DNA of 64,000 nt from assembly GCF_022701195.1 (NCBI RefSeq), contig NZ_CP078089.1:2914001-2978000 (forward strand), written 5' to 3'. Under the pieces are notes generated by a model. It was not told the origin of the DNA. It ran no database searches and worked only from the letters and a program-made list of their open reading frames with translations. Position 1 is the stretch's first letter. Every line of letters starts with the position of its first letter. Positions 26,032 through 35,659 of the stretch are shown here, in pieces. The position numbers and the translations under genes were made by a program. Source of the stretch: Allobaculum mucilyticum (lineage in GTDB: Bacteria; Bacillota_I; Bacilli_A; Erysipelotrichales; Erysipelotrichaceae).

Positions 26032-27940
26032 GCTGTTCATCGACATCGAGACCTCTTCTACTACCGATTTATCCAAAGCGGGTGTTTACCGCTATGCAGA
26101 GAGCGAGGATTTCCAGATCCTGCTCTTTGCATTTTCCTTTGATGGTGATCCCGTCGAGGTGATCGACATGAAACACTTTGAAGCCATGCCGGATTTTCTA
26201 ATCGAAGCGCTACTTGATCCGGATGTGATCAAAGTGGCACATAACGCAGCGTTTGAAAGAATCTGCCTTTCCCGGTATTTTCGCGATCTTGGAATGCTCG
26301 ACGAACACGAGTTTCTTGATCCGGGAGACTGGCAATGCTCCATGGTTCACGCGGCAACACTTGGTCTGCCGCTATCGTTGGACCAGCTTTCACAGGTGCT
26401 GAATCTGGAGCGGCCAAAGCTCAAGGAAGGCAGAGCGCTCATCAAAATGTTCTGCAATGGTCCTGTCGAGAATGAAGACCCAGAGAAATGGCAGCTGTTT
26501 AAGGAGTACAACAAGCGGGATGTGGAAGCGGAAATTGAGATCGAATATCGGTTGATAAAGTTCCCGGTCAGAGCGTCTATATGGACGGAGTACCAGTTGG
26601 ATCAAAAGATCAACGATGCTGGTGTTTTGGTCGATATCAACCTGGCTACCAATGCCCTGGAAATCAGCGAAACAGCCAAAGAATCGCTGATCAAGCGTCT
26701 CCAGGAAATGACCGGATTGGAAAATCCAAACTCACCTTCACAGATGAAGGAGTGGCTTTTGCAGCAGAATCTTCCCACAGACACCCTCAATCAAAAAGCC
26801 ATGAAGGCTCTGATGGAGAAAGCTTCACCGAAGGTCCGAGAGGTTCTTGCTCTTCGAAATCAGCTGGCCATGGCATCCGTCAAGAAGTACGAGGCCATGC
26901 TTAACTCAGCCTGTAGCGATGGAAGAATCCGTGGCATGTTCCAATTCTATGGAGCTATTCGCACTGGCCGCTATTCCGGCCGTATCGTGCAGCTTCAAAA
27001 CCTCCCCAGGAACAAAATGCCGGATCTCAAAGAAGCAAGAAGTCTTGTTGCCGATAAGAATATACAAGCTTTGGAAATGCTGTATGACGATATTCCCGAC
27101 ACGCTTTCTCAACTCATCAGAACAGCTCTTGTTGCTCCTGATGGAAAAGACTTCATCGTCGCTGACTTCTCCGCTATCGAGGCCAGAGTTCTTTCCTGGC
27201 TGGCAGAAGAAGAATGGCGCCAGGCAGTCTTCAAAGAGAACGGCGACATCTATTGCGAAACGGCCAGCCGAATGTTCAAGGTTCCCGTCGTCAAACACGG
27301 TGTGAACGGTGATCTCAGACAGAAAGGTAAACAAGCAGAATTGGCCTGTGGCTATGGTGGCTCAGTAGGAGCCATGAAAGCCATGGGTGCATTGGATTTC
27401 GGAATGAAGGAAGAAGAACTCAAACCACTGGTTGATTCCTGGCGTGAAGCCAATCCGAAGATCGTGAAGTATTGGTGGGCAGTTGATGCTGCCATCAAGA
27501 AAGCGATCAGGACCAAACAACCGGTGTTTCTAAAGAACCTGGTCTTCTCTTATTCGTCTGGCATCCTCTTCATTCAGCTTCCTTCTGGCAGGTCACTGGC
27601 TTACCCAAAACCCAAGATCGAGAGCAATGAATATGGAACAGAATCGGTGACGTATATGGGGCTAGGCTTGAACAAGAAATGGGAACGACTGGAAAGCTAC
27701 GGTCCGAAGTTTGTCGAAAACATCACCCAGGCTATCTCAAGAGATCTTCTCATGAATGCCATGAGCAACTGTCAAAAATACAAAATCGTCGCCCATGTAC
27801 ACGATGAAATCATTGTCGAAGCCGACTCCTGTATGTCTGTTGAAACGATCTGCCAAAAGATGTGTGAGCTACCGCCTTGGGCTAACGGTCTGGTACTCAA
27901 TGCCGAAGGGTACAGAACTCCCTTCTATTGCAAAGATTAG
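26015..27940 (+). CDS. Family A DNA polymerase with 3'-5' exonuclease, intein-free
   Basis: 641 residues from the ATG at 26015. The DnaQ-like exonuclease (residues 1-190) shows LFIDIETSS (D-x-E), VAHNAAFE and YNKRDVEAE. The polymerase domain has motif A (FIVADFSAIEARVLSWL), motif B (RQKGKQAELACGYGG) and motif C (VAHVHDEIIVEAD). It replicates phage DNA. The homologue in prophage 2 carries an intein exactly between Ala444 and Cys445 in motif B, so this is the empty allele of the same site (27346/27347). Confidence 0.95.
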   Translation: MTSSRRLFIDIETSSTTDLSKAGVYRYAESEDFQILLFAFSFDGDPVEVIDMKHFEAMPDFLIEALLDPDVIKVAHNAAFERICLSRYFRDLGMLDEHEFLDPGDWQCSMVHAATLGLPLSLDQLSQVLNLERPKLKEGRALIKMFCNGPVENEDPEKWQLFKEYNKRDVEAEIEIEYRLIKFPVRASIWTEYQLDQKINDAGVLVDINLATNALEISETAKESLIKRLQEMTGLENPNSPSQMKEWLLQQNLPTDTLNQKAMKALMEKASPKVREVLALRNQLAMASVKKYEAMLNSACSDGRIRGMFQFYGAIRTGRYSGRIVQLQNLPRNKMPDLKEARSLVADKNIQALEMLYDDIPDTLSQLIRTALVAPDGKDFIVADFSAIEARVLSWLAEEEWRQAVFKENGDIYCETASRMFKVPVVKHGVNGDLRQKGKQAELACGYGGSVGAMKAMGALDFGMKEEELKPLVDSWREANPKIVKYWWAVDAAIKKAIRTKQPVFLKNLVFSYSSGILFIQLPSGRSLAYPKPKIESNEYGTESVTYMGLGLNKKWERLESYGPKFVENITQAISRDLLMNAMSNCQKYKIVAHVHDEIIVEADSCMSVETICQKMCELPPWANGLVLNAEGYRTPFYCKD

Positions 27941-27949
27941 GAGAACAAC

Positions 27950-28357
27950 ATGGTCAGCAAGGAAAACAAGAAAACCATCATTGAAATGCGAAAAGCAAAC
28001 AAAAGCTACGACTACATCGCCAGCCAGCTTAGTCTGACAAAGTCTGCTGTCCAAAACGTATGCAGACAGGCAGGGCTTGCGGGAAAGAAAGCCAAGCAGC
28101 GGAAAAGATGCAAACAGTGCGGAGCTCTTCTTCCTGAGGATGCTCCCAAAAGAAAGATCTTCTGTTGTCAGAAATGCCGTGAAGACTGGTGGAACAAGCA
28201 TCAGCATCTGGTCCATAAACGAAATCCAGTCATCACCTACTGCAAAACTTGTGGCAATCCCATCGAGAATTACAAGAGCTATCAGAAGCAATATTGCAAT
28301 TCCCATTGCTTCCACATGGGCAAATTTGGTCGCGACAAAGCCGTCAATTTGAAGTAA
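27950..28357 (+). CDS. HTH plus zinc-knuckle protein next to recombinases
   Basis: 135 residues. Residues 1-45 form a Hin/resolvase-like helix-turn-helix (KTIIEMRKANKSYDYIASQL, LTKSAVQNVCRQAGL). Two Cys modules follow: CKQCGALL...CCQKCREDWW and CKTCGNPI...CNSHC, consistent with zinc binding. It lies directly before the recombinase pair in both prophages and is nearly identical between them. A DNA-binding helper or directionality factor for the recombinases is a reasonable guess, unproven. Confidence 0.7.
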   Translation: MVSKENKKTIIEMRKANKSYDYIASQLSLTKSAVQNVCRQAGLAGKKAKQRKRCKQCGALLPEDAPKRKIFCCQKCREDWWNKHQHLVHKRNPVITYCKTCGNPIENYKSYQKQYCNSHCFHMGKFGRDKAVNLK

Positions 28358-28427
28358 TCCTTACATCAAATTTACTGGATAATACGGCCTTTCAGAGTGA
28401 TATATGGACCAACGAAAGGAGATCCGC

Positions 28428-29624
28428 ATGATCAAAAAACTGAAAAGGGTCGCAGCCTATTGCCGGGTTTCTGTGGAATCCGAGCTGATGCAGTCCTCTA
28501 TCACAAACCAGATCGCCCACTTCACCAACAAGATCAACAACAATCCGCTCTGGCAGAACGCAGGCGTGTTTGCAGACTACGGCATCAGCGGCACCAACAC
28601 GAAGAAGCGACCACAGTTCAATCGAATGATCGCTTTGGCATTGCAAGGGAAGATCGATCTGATTCTGGCCAAGTCTATCCAGCGATTCGCCAGGAACACC
28701 GTCGACCTTTTGGCAACCATCCGCCAGCTCAAGGAACATAACGTGGAGGTGTTCTTTGAGAAAGAAAATCTCTCCACATTCAGCCATGATGGAGAACTCA
28801 TGCTATCCATCATGGCTTCTTTTGCACAAGAGGAAAGCCGCAGCATCTCCGACAACATCCGCTGGGGCATCAAGAAGCGCTTTGAACAAGGAATTCCAAA
28901 CGGACGAAACCCAGTCTTTGGATACGACTGGAAAGGGGACGACCTTATCGTGAACGCAGCCGAAGGCTGGATAGTGACGAAGATGTTTCAAGACTATGCC
29001 GACGGTATGCGGGTTAGAGACATTTTGGAATGGATGAATCAGACCGGAGTGAAAACTCGAAAAGGCAATAAATTCCAGGCTGCCACGATCAAAGCCTTCC
29101 TGAGAAATCCAACCTATACAGGCGTCCTTCTTCTTTGCAAAGAGTACGTCGGAGATCCCATTCTCCATGACCGACACAAAAACCGAGGAGAGTTGCCTCA
29201 GTATCTGGTCGAAGACCATCACGAGCCATTGGTGGATGAAGAGACCTGGACAAGAGCGCAAGAACGAACCGAGCAAAATCGTCGTTCAAATATGAACCGA
29301 AAAACGGTCAACGCCTTTACCGGAAAGCTGAAATGTAAAGACTGCGGACGGAATTTCCAGCGAATTAACCAACACTACAAAGACCAAAGTTACATCTATT
29401 GGCAGTGTTACACAAAACGCTGCCAGCTTGGCGAATGTCATTCCTTGAATCTTGATGAAGGGACTCTCGAGCGGATCGCTACCAGAATGCTGGAAATGAA
29501 AAAGTTCGACCCTACCTTTTTTCGCGCTCAGGTCGCAGTGATCGAAGTCGAACCAGACGGAACCATGGAGTTCCACTTTATAGATGGAAGGAGAAAGACA
29601 TGCAAGTACGAAAAATCCCAGTAA
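28428..29624 (+). CDS. Large serine recombinase 1
   Basis: 398 residues from the ATG at 28428 (GAAAGGAGATCC). Catalytic domain: VAAYCRVSVESE with the nucleophile Ser, FADYGISGTNTKKRPQFNRM, LAKSIQRFARNTVDLL (paired Arg). The recombinase domain spans about 160-260, with a zinc ribbon in KLKCKDCGRNFQR. A C-terminal segment ends near 398. Its 3' end overlaps recombinase 2 by 25 nt, so they are made together. The Cys in place of Ala at YCRVS is a small departure from the usual YARVS. Confidence 0.9.
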   Translation: MIKKLKRVAAYCRVSVESELMQSSITNQIAHFTNKINNNPLWQNAGVFADYGISGTNTKKRPQFNRMIALALQGKIDLILAKSIQRFARNTVDLLATIRQLKEHNVEVFFEKENLSTFSHDGELMLSIMASFAQEESRSISDNIRWGIKKRFEQGIPNGRNPVFGYDWKGDDLIVNAAEGWIVTKMFQDYADGMRVRDILEWMNQTGVKTRKGNKFQAATIKAFLRNPTYTGVLLLCKEYVGDPILHDRHKNRGELPQYLVEDHHEPLVDEETWTRAQERTEQNRRSNMNRKTVNAFTGKLKCKDCGRNFQRINQHYKDQSYIYWQCYTKRCQLGECHSLNLDEGTLERIATRMLEMKKFDPTFFRAQVAVIEVEPDGTMEFHFIDGRRKTCKYEKSQ

Positions 29625-31174
29625 CCAGAACAATGGCTAGAGTTCAGCCAATCATCGCCAGAAAAAACGTTGCTGCCTATGCCAGGGTATCAACCGATCG
29701 TGATGAACAGCAGAGCAGCTACGAAACCCAGGTTTCCTATTACGAGAACATGATCCGTGAACGAGCGGATTGGAACTTTGTAAACGTCTATACCGATGAA
29801 GGCATCAGCGGAACCAGTACCGCCCACCGTGAAGGATTCAAGCAAATGATCCAGGATGCGCTCGACCACAAGATTGACTTGATTATCACCAAGTCAGTCA
29901 GTCGGTTTGCCAGAAACACGGTTGACTCCTTGACGACCATTCGTGAACTCAAAGAGCATAACGTGGAGGTCTATTTCGAAAAAGAGAACATCTGGACCTT
30001 TGATGGAAAAGGCGAGCTACTTCTGACCATCATGTCCTCCCTTGCTCAAGAAGAAAGCCGCAGCATTTCTGAAAACGTGAAATGGGGTGTCCGGAAGAAA
30101 TATGAAGAAGGGACCTACAAGATCCCTTACGGCAATCTGATGGGCTATACCAGAGCAGAAGACGGTGGAGTCAAGATCGTCGAGGAAGAAGCCGAGATTG
30201 TTCGATTGATCTTCCGGATGTTTCTGGAAGGCAGTACCTACACCGACATCAAGAACTACCTGGAAAGCCATCACATCAAGACCAAGTTTGGTCGAGATAA
30301 ATGGGATCGAAATGTTATCAAGCAAATGCTCATGAACGAGAAGTATAAAGGTGATCTCCATCTTCAGAAGGTCTACACGCCTGACTTCATCACCAAAAAG
30401 CAGGTCAAGAACAAAGGCGCCATCCCTTCCTACTACATCACAAACTCTCACCAGGGTATCATTAGTGTTGAGGACTTTGACAAGGTCCAGAAGATCATCA
30501 AAAACCGTAAGTACAGATATGGCAAAGAACGGCTCGGCTGCCACACACCTTACCCATTCACCCACCGGGTCCAGTGCGCGATCTGCAAGTCCTGGTACAC
30601 CAGAAGCGTTACCACTCGGGCGAACGGAAAGAAAGTGCCGGTGTGGTTATGTTGGAAGAACAAATACGAAAGCGACCAGCGCTGTCCATCACATCAGGTG
30701 CAAGAGAGCGTGTTGGAACGGGAGTTCGTGAATGCGCTCAATGAACTGCTCTTGGACAAACAGAGCATCCTCGATGAATGGAGCGAAAAGTTCGATGCCA
30801 CCTACAACACCGAAAAGCTCCAAGCCAGAGCTGATCGCATCCAGGCAAGGATGGAGAAGATTGCTGACAAGGCCGAGAAGCTGATCGAACACACACCTAC
30901 CAACTTCAACGAAGCCTACAACCAGCTGCTGATTGAATACGAGCAGCTTGAGAAAGACCACGCAAAGCTGGCAGCCAAAATCAGGGATCTGCAATACGAA
31001 GGCGAACGAACACAACATTACCTAGAACTTCTTCAGAAACTTGACCACGTGTACGCGTTCGATGGCGGTCTGGTCAGAGCGATGGTCGACAAGGTGATGG
31101 TGTACAAGAACCGGACGCTGATGTATTGCTTTGTAGGCGGTCGGAAGATCAAGCGAGAACCGGTGAAGAAGTGA
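29600..31174 (+). CDS. Large serine recombinase 2
   Basis: 524 residues, GAAGGAGAAAG before the ATG. Catalytic domain VAAYARVSTDRDEQQSSY, EGISGTSTAHREGFKQM and TKSVSRFARNTVDSL. The recombinase domain has a zinc ribbon (VQCAICKSWYTRSV, CPSHQV) and a long coiled coil (residues 395-490). This is the standard layout of phage serine integrases. It is the last gene of prophage 1, the expected place next to an attachment site. Confidence 0.9.
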   Translation: MQVRKIPVTRTMARVQPIIARKNVAAYARVSTDRDEQQSSYETQVSYYENMIRERADWNFVNVYTDEGISGTSTAHREGFKQMIQDALDHKIDLIITKSVSRFARNTVDSLTTIRELKEHNVEVYFEKENIWTFDGKGELLLTIMSSLAQEESRSISENVKWGVRKKYEEGTYKIPYGNLMGYTRAEDGGVKIVEEEAEIVRLIFRMFLEGSTYTDIKNYLESHHIKTKFGRDKWDRNVIKQMLMNEKYKGDLHLQKVYTPDFITKKQVKNKGAIPSYYITNSHQGIISVEDFDKVQKIIKNRKYRYGKERLGCHTPYPFTHRVQCAICKSWYTRSVTTRANGKKVPVWLCWKNKYESDQRCPSHQVQESVLEREFVNALNELLLDKQSILDEWSEKFDATYNTEKLQARADRIQARMEKIADKAEKLIEHTPTNFNEAYNQLLIEYEQLEKDHAKLAAKIRDLQYEGERTQHYLELLQKLDHVYAFDGGLVRAMVDKVMVYKNRTLMYCFVGGRKIKREPVKK

Positions 31175-31184
31175 GAAACGCAGA

Positions 31185-31222
31185 AAAGGGCTGGCTCCAT
31201 GTGAGGGTGGAGTCAGTCCTTT
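31185..31222. terminator. Hairpin between prophage 1 and hsdR
   Basis: A 15-bp stem with two G-T pairs and an 8-nt loop between two convergent genes. It could act in both directions. Confidence 0.6.
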
Positions 31223-31302
31223 GGTCGTTATTTCACAAAATCCATCAGCCATTCTTTCCTGTTAAAGAGGAAGAACACCAATAGTATTTCTACTGCACTG
31301 GC

Positions 31303-34300
31303 TTACAAATCTTGCGACAGATTGTTCGCCATTAGTTCTGCCTGAGAAAGAACCAGCTCAATCGCACCAGGAATTTCTTCAGGTGGATAATGGTACTTCC
31401 TCAAAAGACGTCTAATATTTTTGCGGATTCCGGCTCTGGCACTTTCTTTGCGTTGCCAGTCAATCGAGACACTATGCCGAAGAATATCCGTGAGCTCTTT
31501 TGCAATTTGTACCAGCTGATCGTTTTCATAAAAGTCTTTAACCGCTTCCGGCTTGCAGAGAGCATCATAGAAAGCGACTTCTTCAACAGATAAACCCAGA
31601 TCATTTCCTGCCTGACTGGCATTCCGGATATCTTGGGCCATCCGCATCAATTCCTCAATCACTTCTTCATTCGTTATCAACCCATTCACATAGGAATTTA
31701 ACGCTTTCTTCAAACGATCAGCAAACTCTTCTGACTTAACAACATTAGTTCTTTTAAAGCCACGGATTTCATCATTCAGTAGTCTTTTCAGAAGTTCCAG
31801 GGATAGATTTTTTTCCTTCATATTTCTGATTTCCTCTAAGAAGTCAGTATCAAAAAGTGAAAATTCTTTCCCGCGATCGGAGAAAAGGCTTATCACACCA
31901 TCACTCTTGATCGTCTGTTTCAGAAGTTCATTAATTTGAGCGTTCACTTCTTTCAAAGACAGCCTGCCCGAAGCACCGGAAGTCGAAATCCGATTTAAAA
32001 GCGTTTTTACAGCGATAAAATAACCTGCTTCTCTTTGTTGTTCGTCATCAACCAAACTGCTGCACAGGGAGAGAGACTGCTTCAAACGCTGGGCTTCTTT
32101 GATAAATTTGAACTGCGCTCTTTCTTTTTCTGGAATATTCATTTCTTGATGGGTTAAATCCATGATGTAATTCACCCCACCTGTGATTGCTCTTCCTTTT
32201 TCCAAATCCGTACCTTGCAAAAAGGGCTTATAGTCATACCCTTTGAATAAGTCTCTACAGCTGAATAGAGCCTCTTCAAATATTGGCAGTGCCTTTTTCT
32301 TGATATCTGGATCACCGAAGTTCTTCTGGTCGCTCTTGGTATAATCCTTCATTGCTTGCTTTAATGCGGAGGCAATACCAATATAATCGACTACAAGTCC
32401 ACCCTCTTTATCTCCGAACACACGATTCACTCTGGCAATCGCCTGCATCAGGTTATGACCGCTCATTGGTTTAAAAACATACATAGTAGCCAAAGATGGA
32501 ACATCAAACCCCGTCAGCCACATGTCACGAACAATTGCGATCTTGAAATCAGACTCATTATCTTTGAACTCTTTTGCCAAATCTGCTCGATACTTATCCG
32601 TTCCCGTATATTCGTGCCACTCTTCTGGATCTTTGTTACTTCCGGTCATTACAATCTTGACCTTTTTATCCCAGGTAGGTTCCAGCTCCAGCATCTTATG
32701 GTAAAGCTTCACGGCAATTTCTCTGGAGTAAGCAACGATCAGTGCTTTCCCAGTCAATAAATTTTCACGATTTTCTTTGTAGTGAGTAATTATATCTCTC
32801 GCTAGAGAGTCAATCGTTTCATCGCTACCAAGAATCGCCTCCATATTGCTTAGTTCTTTTTTACTTTTATCAATTGTGATCTCATCTGCCTCAGCAGCCA
32901 ACATATCGTAAGTGTTATCGATTCTTCGAAGAGTCTCTTCATCGAGCTTCAGCTTCATAACCCGGCTTTCATAGTAAACCGGTCTGGTTGCACCATCTTC
33001 AACAGCCTGAGTCATGTCGTAGATATCGATATAATCGCCAAACACAGCTCTCGTGTCTTTATCTTCAGAATCAATTGGAGTTCCGGTGAAACCAATGTAG
33101 GTCGCATTTGGAAGACTATCACGGACCTTCTTAGCTGCTCCGATTACAGTTTTAGCGAGAATATTCCCATACTGATCCTTGGTTGTTACAAATTTTTCTG
33201 TTAGTCCATACTGACTTCGGTGTGCCTCATCTGCCATAACGATAATATTCTTCCGTTTAGATAAGGCACCCCATTCATCCTCGAATTTTGCCATAGTGGT
33301 GAAGATGATTCCGCCACTTTGTCTGTTATTTAAAAGCTCATACAGATTGTCTCTGGAGGTAGCTTGAACAGGCGTTTGACGCAGGAACTTATGACAATCC
33401 GAGAAAGTCTTGAATAGTTGATCGTCAAGATCGCGGCGATCAGTAAGGACAACAAAAGTTGGATCATCCATTTGCTGGTCTAATAAATGAGTATAGAAAA
33501 CCATAGACAGCGACTTACCGCTGCCTTGAGTATGCCAAAACACTCCTCCTCGTCCGTCTGTTTTTGAAGCCAGCATTGTAGAATGAACGGCTTTCTCAAC
33601 AGCAAAATACTGATGATATCCAGCTAGAATCTTGATTAACCGACCACCAGGCGTCATGAATAAAATGAAGTTTTTTAGAATATTCAGGAACCGATCCTTC
33701 TGAAAAATGCCAGTAAAAAAGGTCTCAAAGTTCGCAAACTTTGTGTTCTCATAGTTTCCATCTGTCGTTTTCCAGTCCATATAGCGATCTTCATCGCTCG
33801 AGATTGTACCTGCTCGTGATATCAGCATGTCAGACATTACACAAATCTGGTTGTAGTTAAATAAGCAGGGGATATCCAGCATATAATTACGCAGCTGAAC
33901 ATACCCCTCAGAAGCACCTGTTTCATCCCGTGACGGAGATTTGAGCTCGATTACAACCAACGGCATTCCGTTTACAAACAGGACAATATCTGGACGCTTC
34001 TTTTTAAATTCTTCCACAGTGAACTGATTCACAATGAGAAATGAGTTGTTCTGAACATCGTTATAATCGATCAAATGAACCAGATCGTTTTTCATTTCAC
34101 CATTTCGATAGTAGGAGACTCGCAGCCCATTCTGCAGATAATCTGTAAATTGTTCATTCCTGGTTTCAAGAGAACCGACCTCCAAATTCCGAATTTTGAC
34201 TACTGCTTCGTCAATGGCAGCAGCTGGAAGGCCTGGATTACACATTCGTAGTGAATCTCTTAATACGTCAAGAAGAAGGGGATCCCTATAATCACGATCC

Positions 34301-34392
34301 ATATCTGGACCATATCGATATTCATAGCCTAATTCTAACTCGAACAACTGTATCAGAGTCTTCTCATAGGAATCTTCAGTGTATTGATTCAT
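31303..34392 (-). CDS. hsdR: Type I restriction enzyme, R subunit
   Basis: 1029 residues, AAAAGGAGGG before the ATG. N-terminal nuclease with PDIVLFVNGMPLVVIELKSP (PD-(D/E)XK core). Helicase motifs follow: Walker A in FWHTQGSGKSLSMV, DEAHRS box, GFTGTPI, and a motif VI-like QAIARVNRVF. The C-terminal helical region contacts the methylase. It cuts DNA after ATP-driven translocation when bound to HsdM/HsdS. It is separated from the rest of the operon by an inverted hsdS segment. Confidence 0.95.
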   Translation of the reverse strand: MNQYTEDSYEKTLIQLFELELGYEYRYGPDMDRDYRDPLLLDVLRDSLRMCNPGLPAAAIDEAVVKIRNLEVGSLETRNEQFTDYLQNGLRVSYYRNGEMKNDLVHLIDYNDVQNNSFLIVNQFTVEEFKKKRPDIVLFVNGMPLVVIELKSPSRDETGASEGYVQLRNYMLDIPCLFNYNQICVMSDMLISRAGTISSDEDRYMDWKTTDGNYENTKFANFETFFTGIFQKDRFLNILKNFILFMTPGGRLIKILAGYHQYFAVEKAVHSTMLASKTDGRGGVFWHTQGSGKSLSMVFYTHLLDQQMDDPTFVVLTDRRDLDDQLFKTFSDCHKFLRQTPVQATSRDNLYELLNNRQSGGIIFTTMAKFEDEWGALSKRKNIIVMADEAHRSQYGLTEKFVTTKDQYGNILAKTVIGAAKKVRDSLPNATYIGFTGTPIDSEDKDTRAVFGDYIDIYDMTQAVEDGATRPVYYESRVMKLKLDEETLRRIDNTYDMLAAEADEITIDKSKKELSNMEAILGSDETIDSLARDIITHYKENRENLLTGKALIVAYSREIAVKLYHKMLELEPTWDKKVKIVMTGSNKDPEEWHEYTGTDKYRADLAKEFKDNESDFKIAIVRDMWLTGFDVPSLATMYVFKPMSGHNLMQAIARVNRVFGDKEGGLVVDYIGIASALKQAMKDYTKSDQKNFGDPDIKKKALPIFEEALFSCRDLFKGYDYKPFLQGTDLEKGRAITGGVNYIMDLTHQEMNIPEKERAQFKFIKEAQRLKQSLSLCSSLVDDEQQREAGYFIAVKTLLNRISTSGASGRLSLKEVNAQINELLKQTIKSDGVISLFSDRGKEFSLFDTDFLEEIRNMKEKNLSLELLKRLLNDEIRGFKRTNVVKSEEFADRLKKALNSYVNGLITNEEVIEELMRMAQDIRNASQAGNDLGLSVEEVAFYDALCKPEAVKDFYENDQLVQIAKELTDILRHSVSIDWQRKESARAGIRKNIRRLLRKYHYPPEEIPGAIELVLSQAELMANNLSQDL

Positions 34393-34426
34393 GGAATCCC
34401 TCCTTTTCTAGGGTTTATGCTGGGGA

Positions 34427-35153
34427 AAACAAGAATTCAATGGAACAAGCGCTGGCTATTTTCAAAAAATGGTTTATTGACAATCCTGAGCGCAAAACAT
34501 GGACACCCGGTACTTTCTCTGATCTCATTCAGTCGACTCTAGGCGGTGATTGGGGAAAAGAGAATGAAACTGGAAATTTCACCCAGAAAGTCTATTGCAT
34601 TAGAGGTGCAGACATTCCTGATGTAAAAGCTGGATATAAAGGGAAAATGCCTACCAGATATATCCTTCCAAAAAATTTTATTAACAAAAAGCTCGAGAGC
34701 GGAGACATAGTCATAGAAGTATCGGGAGGAAGTCCAACCCAATCTACTGGTAGATGTGTATTAATCACAAAACCGCTTCTTGACCGATATGATAGTGAAA
34801 TGGTCTGTACAAATTTTTGTAAGGCAATAAAACCATTTCCAGGATACAGTTTCTTTACTTACTTTTATTGGCAATATTTCTATGATAGAAAAATATTCTT
34901 CTCATACGAAAACGGAACTACAGGAATTAAAAATCTTGATTTTTCAGGTTTTATCGAGAATGAGCCAATAACGATACCATCGATTGAGCAGATCCGACCG
35001 TTCAATGAATTCTGTAAGACAACTTTCAATATGATATTTTTAAATAGTAAAGAAATTGAGACTTTAACTACTTTGAGAGATTCTCTGCTCCCTCGCCTTT
35101 TAAAGGGAGAAATTGAACTAGACTAGGCCGATCAATTAAATAAATTCTTGTTT
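34427..35153. repeat. Invertible hsdS segment 1, bounded by inverted AAACAAGAATT sites
   Basis: AAACAAGAATT is at 34427-34437 on the plus strand and at 35143-35153 on the minus strand. The segment between them holds an hsdS C-terminal half pointing away from its N-half. Flipping it would fuse the N-half (35132-35659) to this C-half within the shared Arg-Ile-Asn-Lys-Asn codons and restore a full second hsdS. Confidence 0.75.
34440..35126 (+). CDS. hsdS: Silent HsdS C-terminal half (inverted cassette)
   Basis: 228 codons from ATG 34440, with no ribosome-binding site. It begins with the end of a central conserved helix (MEQALAIFKKWFIDN), holds one target-recognition domain (residues 25-190), and ends in the HsdS signature LRDSLLPRLLKGEIELD. 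It is on the opposite strand to all other genes of the locus and is therefore a storage cassette. It pairs with the hsdS halves through the recombination sites. Confidence is high for identity, lower for being untranslated. Confidence 0.85.
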   Translation: MEQALAIFKKWFIDNPERKTWTPGTFSDLIQSTLGGDWGKENETGNFTQKVYCIRGADIPDVKAGYKGKMPTRYILPKNFINKKLESGDIVIEVSGGSPTQSTGRCVLITKPLLDRYDSEMVCTNFCKAIKPFPGYSFFTYFYWQYFYDRKIFFSYENGTTGIKNLDFSGFIENEPITIPSIEQIRPFNEFCKTTFNMIFLNSKEIETLTTLRDSLLPRLLKGEIELD

Positions 35154-35659
35154 ATTCGAGTATTAACTCGTATTTTCTCATCTAGATTTGATAAAAAAAC
35201 GCCTATTTTCTTTTGAACTTCATACTCAGGCACACTTATAAATATTTGGTCAAAGGTATCTCGCGTGATTGTGTCGAATACAGATCCATGAGTATTGGCT
35301 TTTAGCTTATTAATTGTTCCTTTGAGGAGATAATACGTATAATCGATATCAAATCCTTTTTTTGCTCTCAACCCATAACAAGACTGATTAAATGCCATAT
35401 CTCGCGAAACCATAGCTAAAGCCCCGACGGTACCACGCGCAGAGACAATTAAATCTCCAGGATGAAGAATGGAAGTAGAACTTTCCTTTAGTCCTTTTTC
35501 AGTGATGCTTTTTTCCGCACTGTCCACCCATTTTTCATCGCTATTAAAATCCTTGACAGATAACCATGGAATATCCCCATTCCAATACTCTGAATTTGTT
35601 GTTTTAGGAGTACCGCCCCCGATGATTTCGAATATTTCTGACAGAGCGTATTTCTTCAT
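35132..35659 (-). CDS. hsdS: HsdS N-terminal half
   Basis: 175 residues with one target-recognition domain (FEIIGGGTPKTTNSEYW, GDIPWLSVKDF, IVSARGTVGALAM) and the start of the central helix, ending RINKNLFN. The ATG overlaps the recombinase stop (TAATG), so it is translated with it. As a half-subunit it might dimerise, or it may serve only as a partner for the inverted C-half at 34440. Confidence 0.88.
   Translation of the reverse strand: MKKYALSEIFEIIGGGTPKTTNSEYWNGDIPWLSVKDFNSDEKWVDSAEKSITEKGLKESSTSILHPGDLIVSARGTVGALAMVSRDMAFNQSCYGLRAKKGFDIDYTYYLLKGTINKLKANTHGSVFDTITRDTFDQIFISVPEYEVQKKIGVFLSNLDEKIRVNTRINKNLFN

Larger units (their letters stand above)
1..31180 (+). mobile_element. Prophage 1, right part (siphovirus, HK97-type head)
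   Basis: A continuous plus-strand run of phage modules: packaging, head, neck, tail, lysis, replication and site-specific recombination. The left end lies outside the window. The right end is inferred to lie just after the second recombinase, because the related prophage near 51.3 kb loses similarity within about 15 bases of the same stop codon and the next gene here is chromosomal hsdR. Helicase, VapE-type primase and small terminase, usual partners of DUF2800/DUF2815/polymerase, are absent and are presumably to the left of the window. The replication block would then be split by the attachment site. Confidence 0.85.

Noticed and set aside
28404-31174. Recombinase pair as a free transposon inserted in the phage
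   Set aside because: Both prophages end with the same genes at the same spacing, which fits integration genes next to an attachment site; no terminal repeats were seen.
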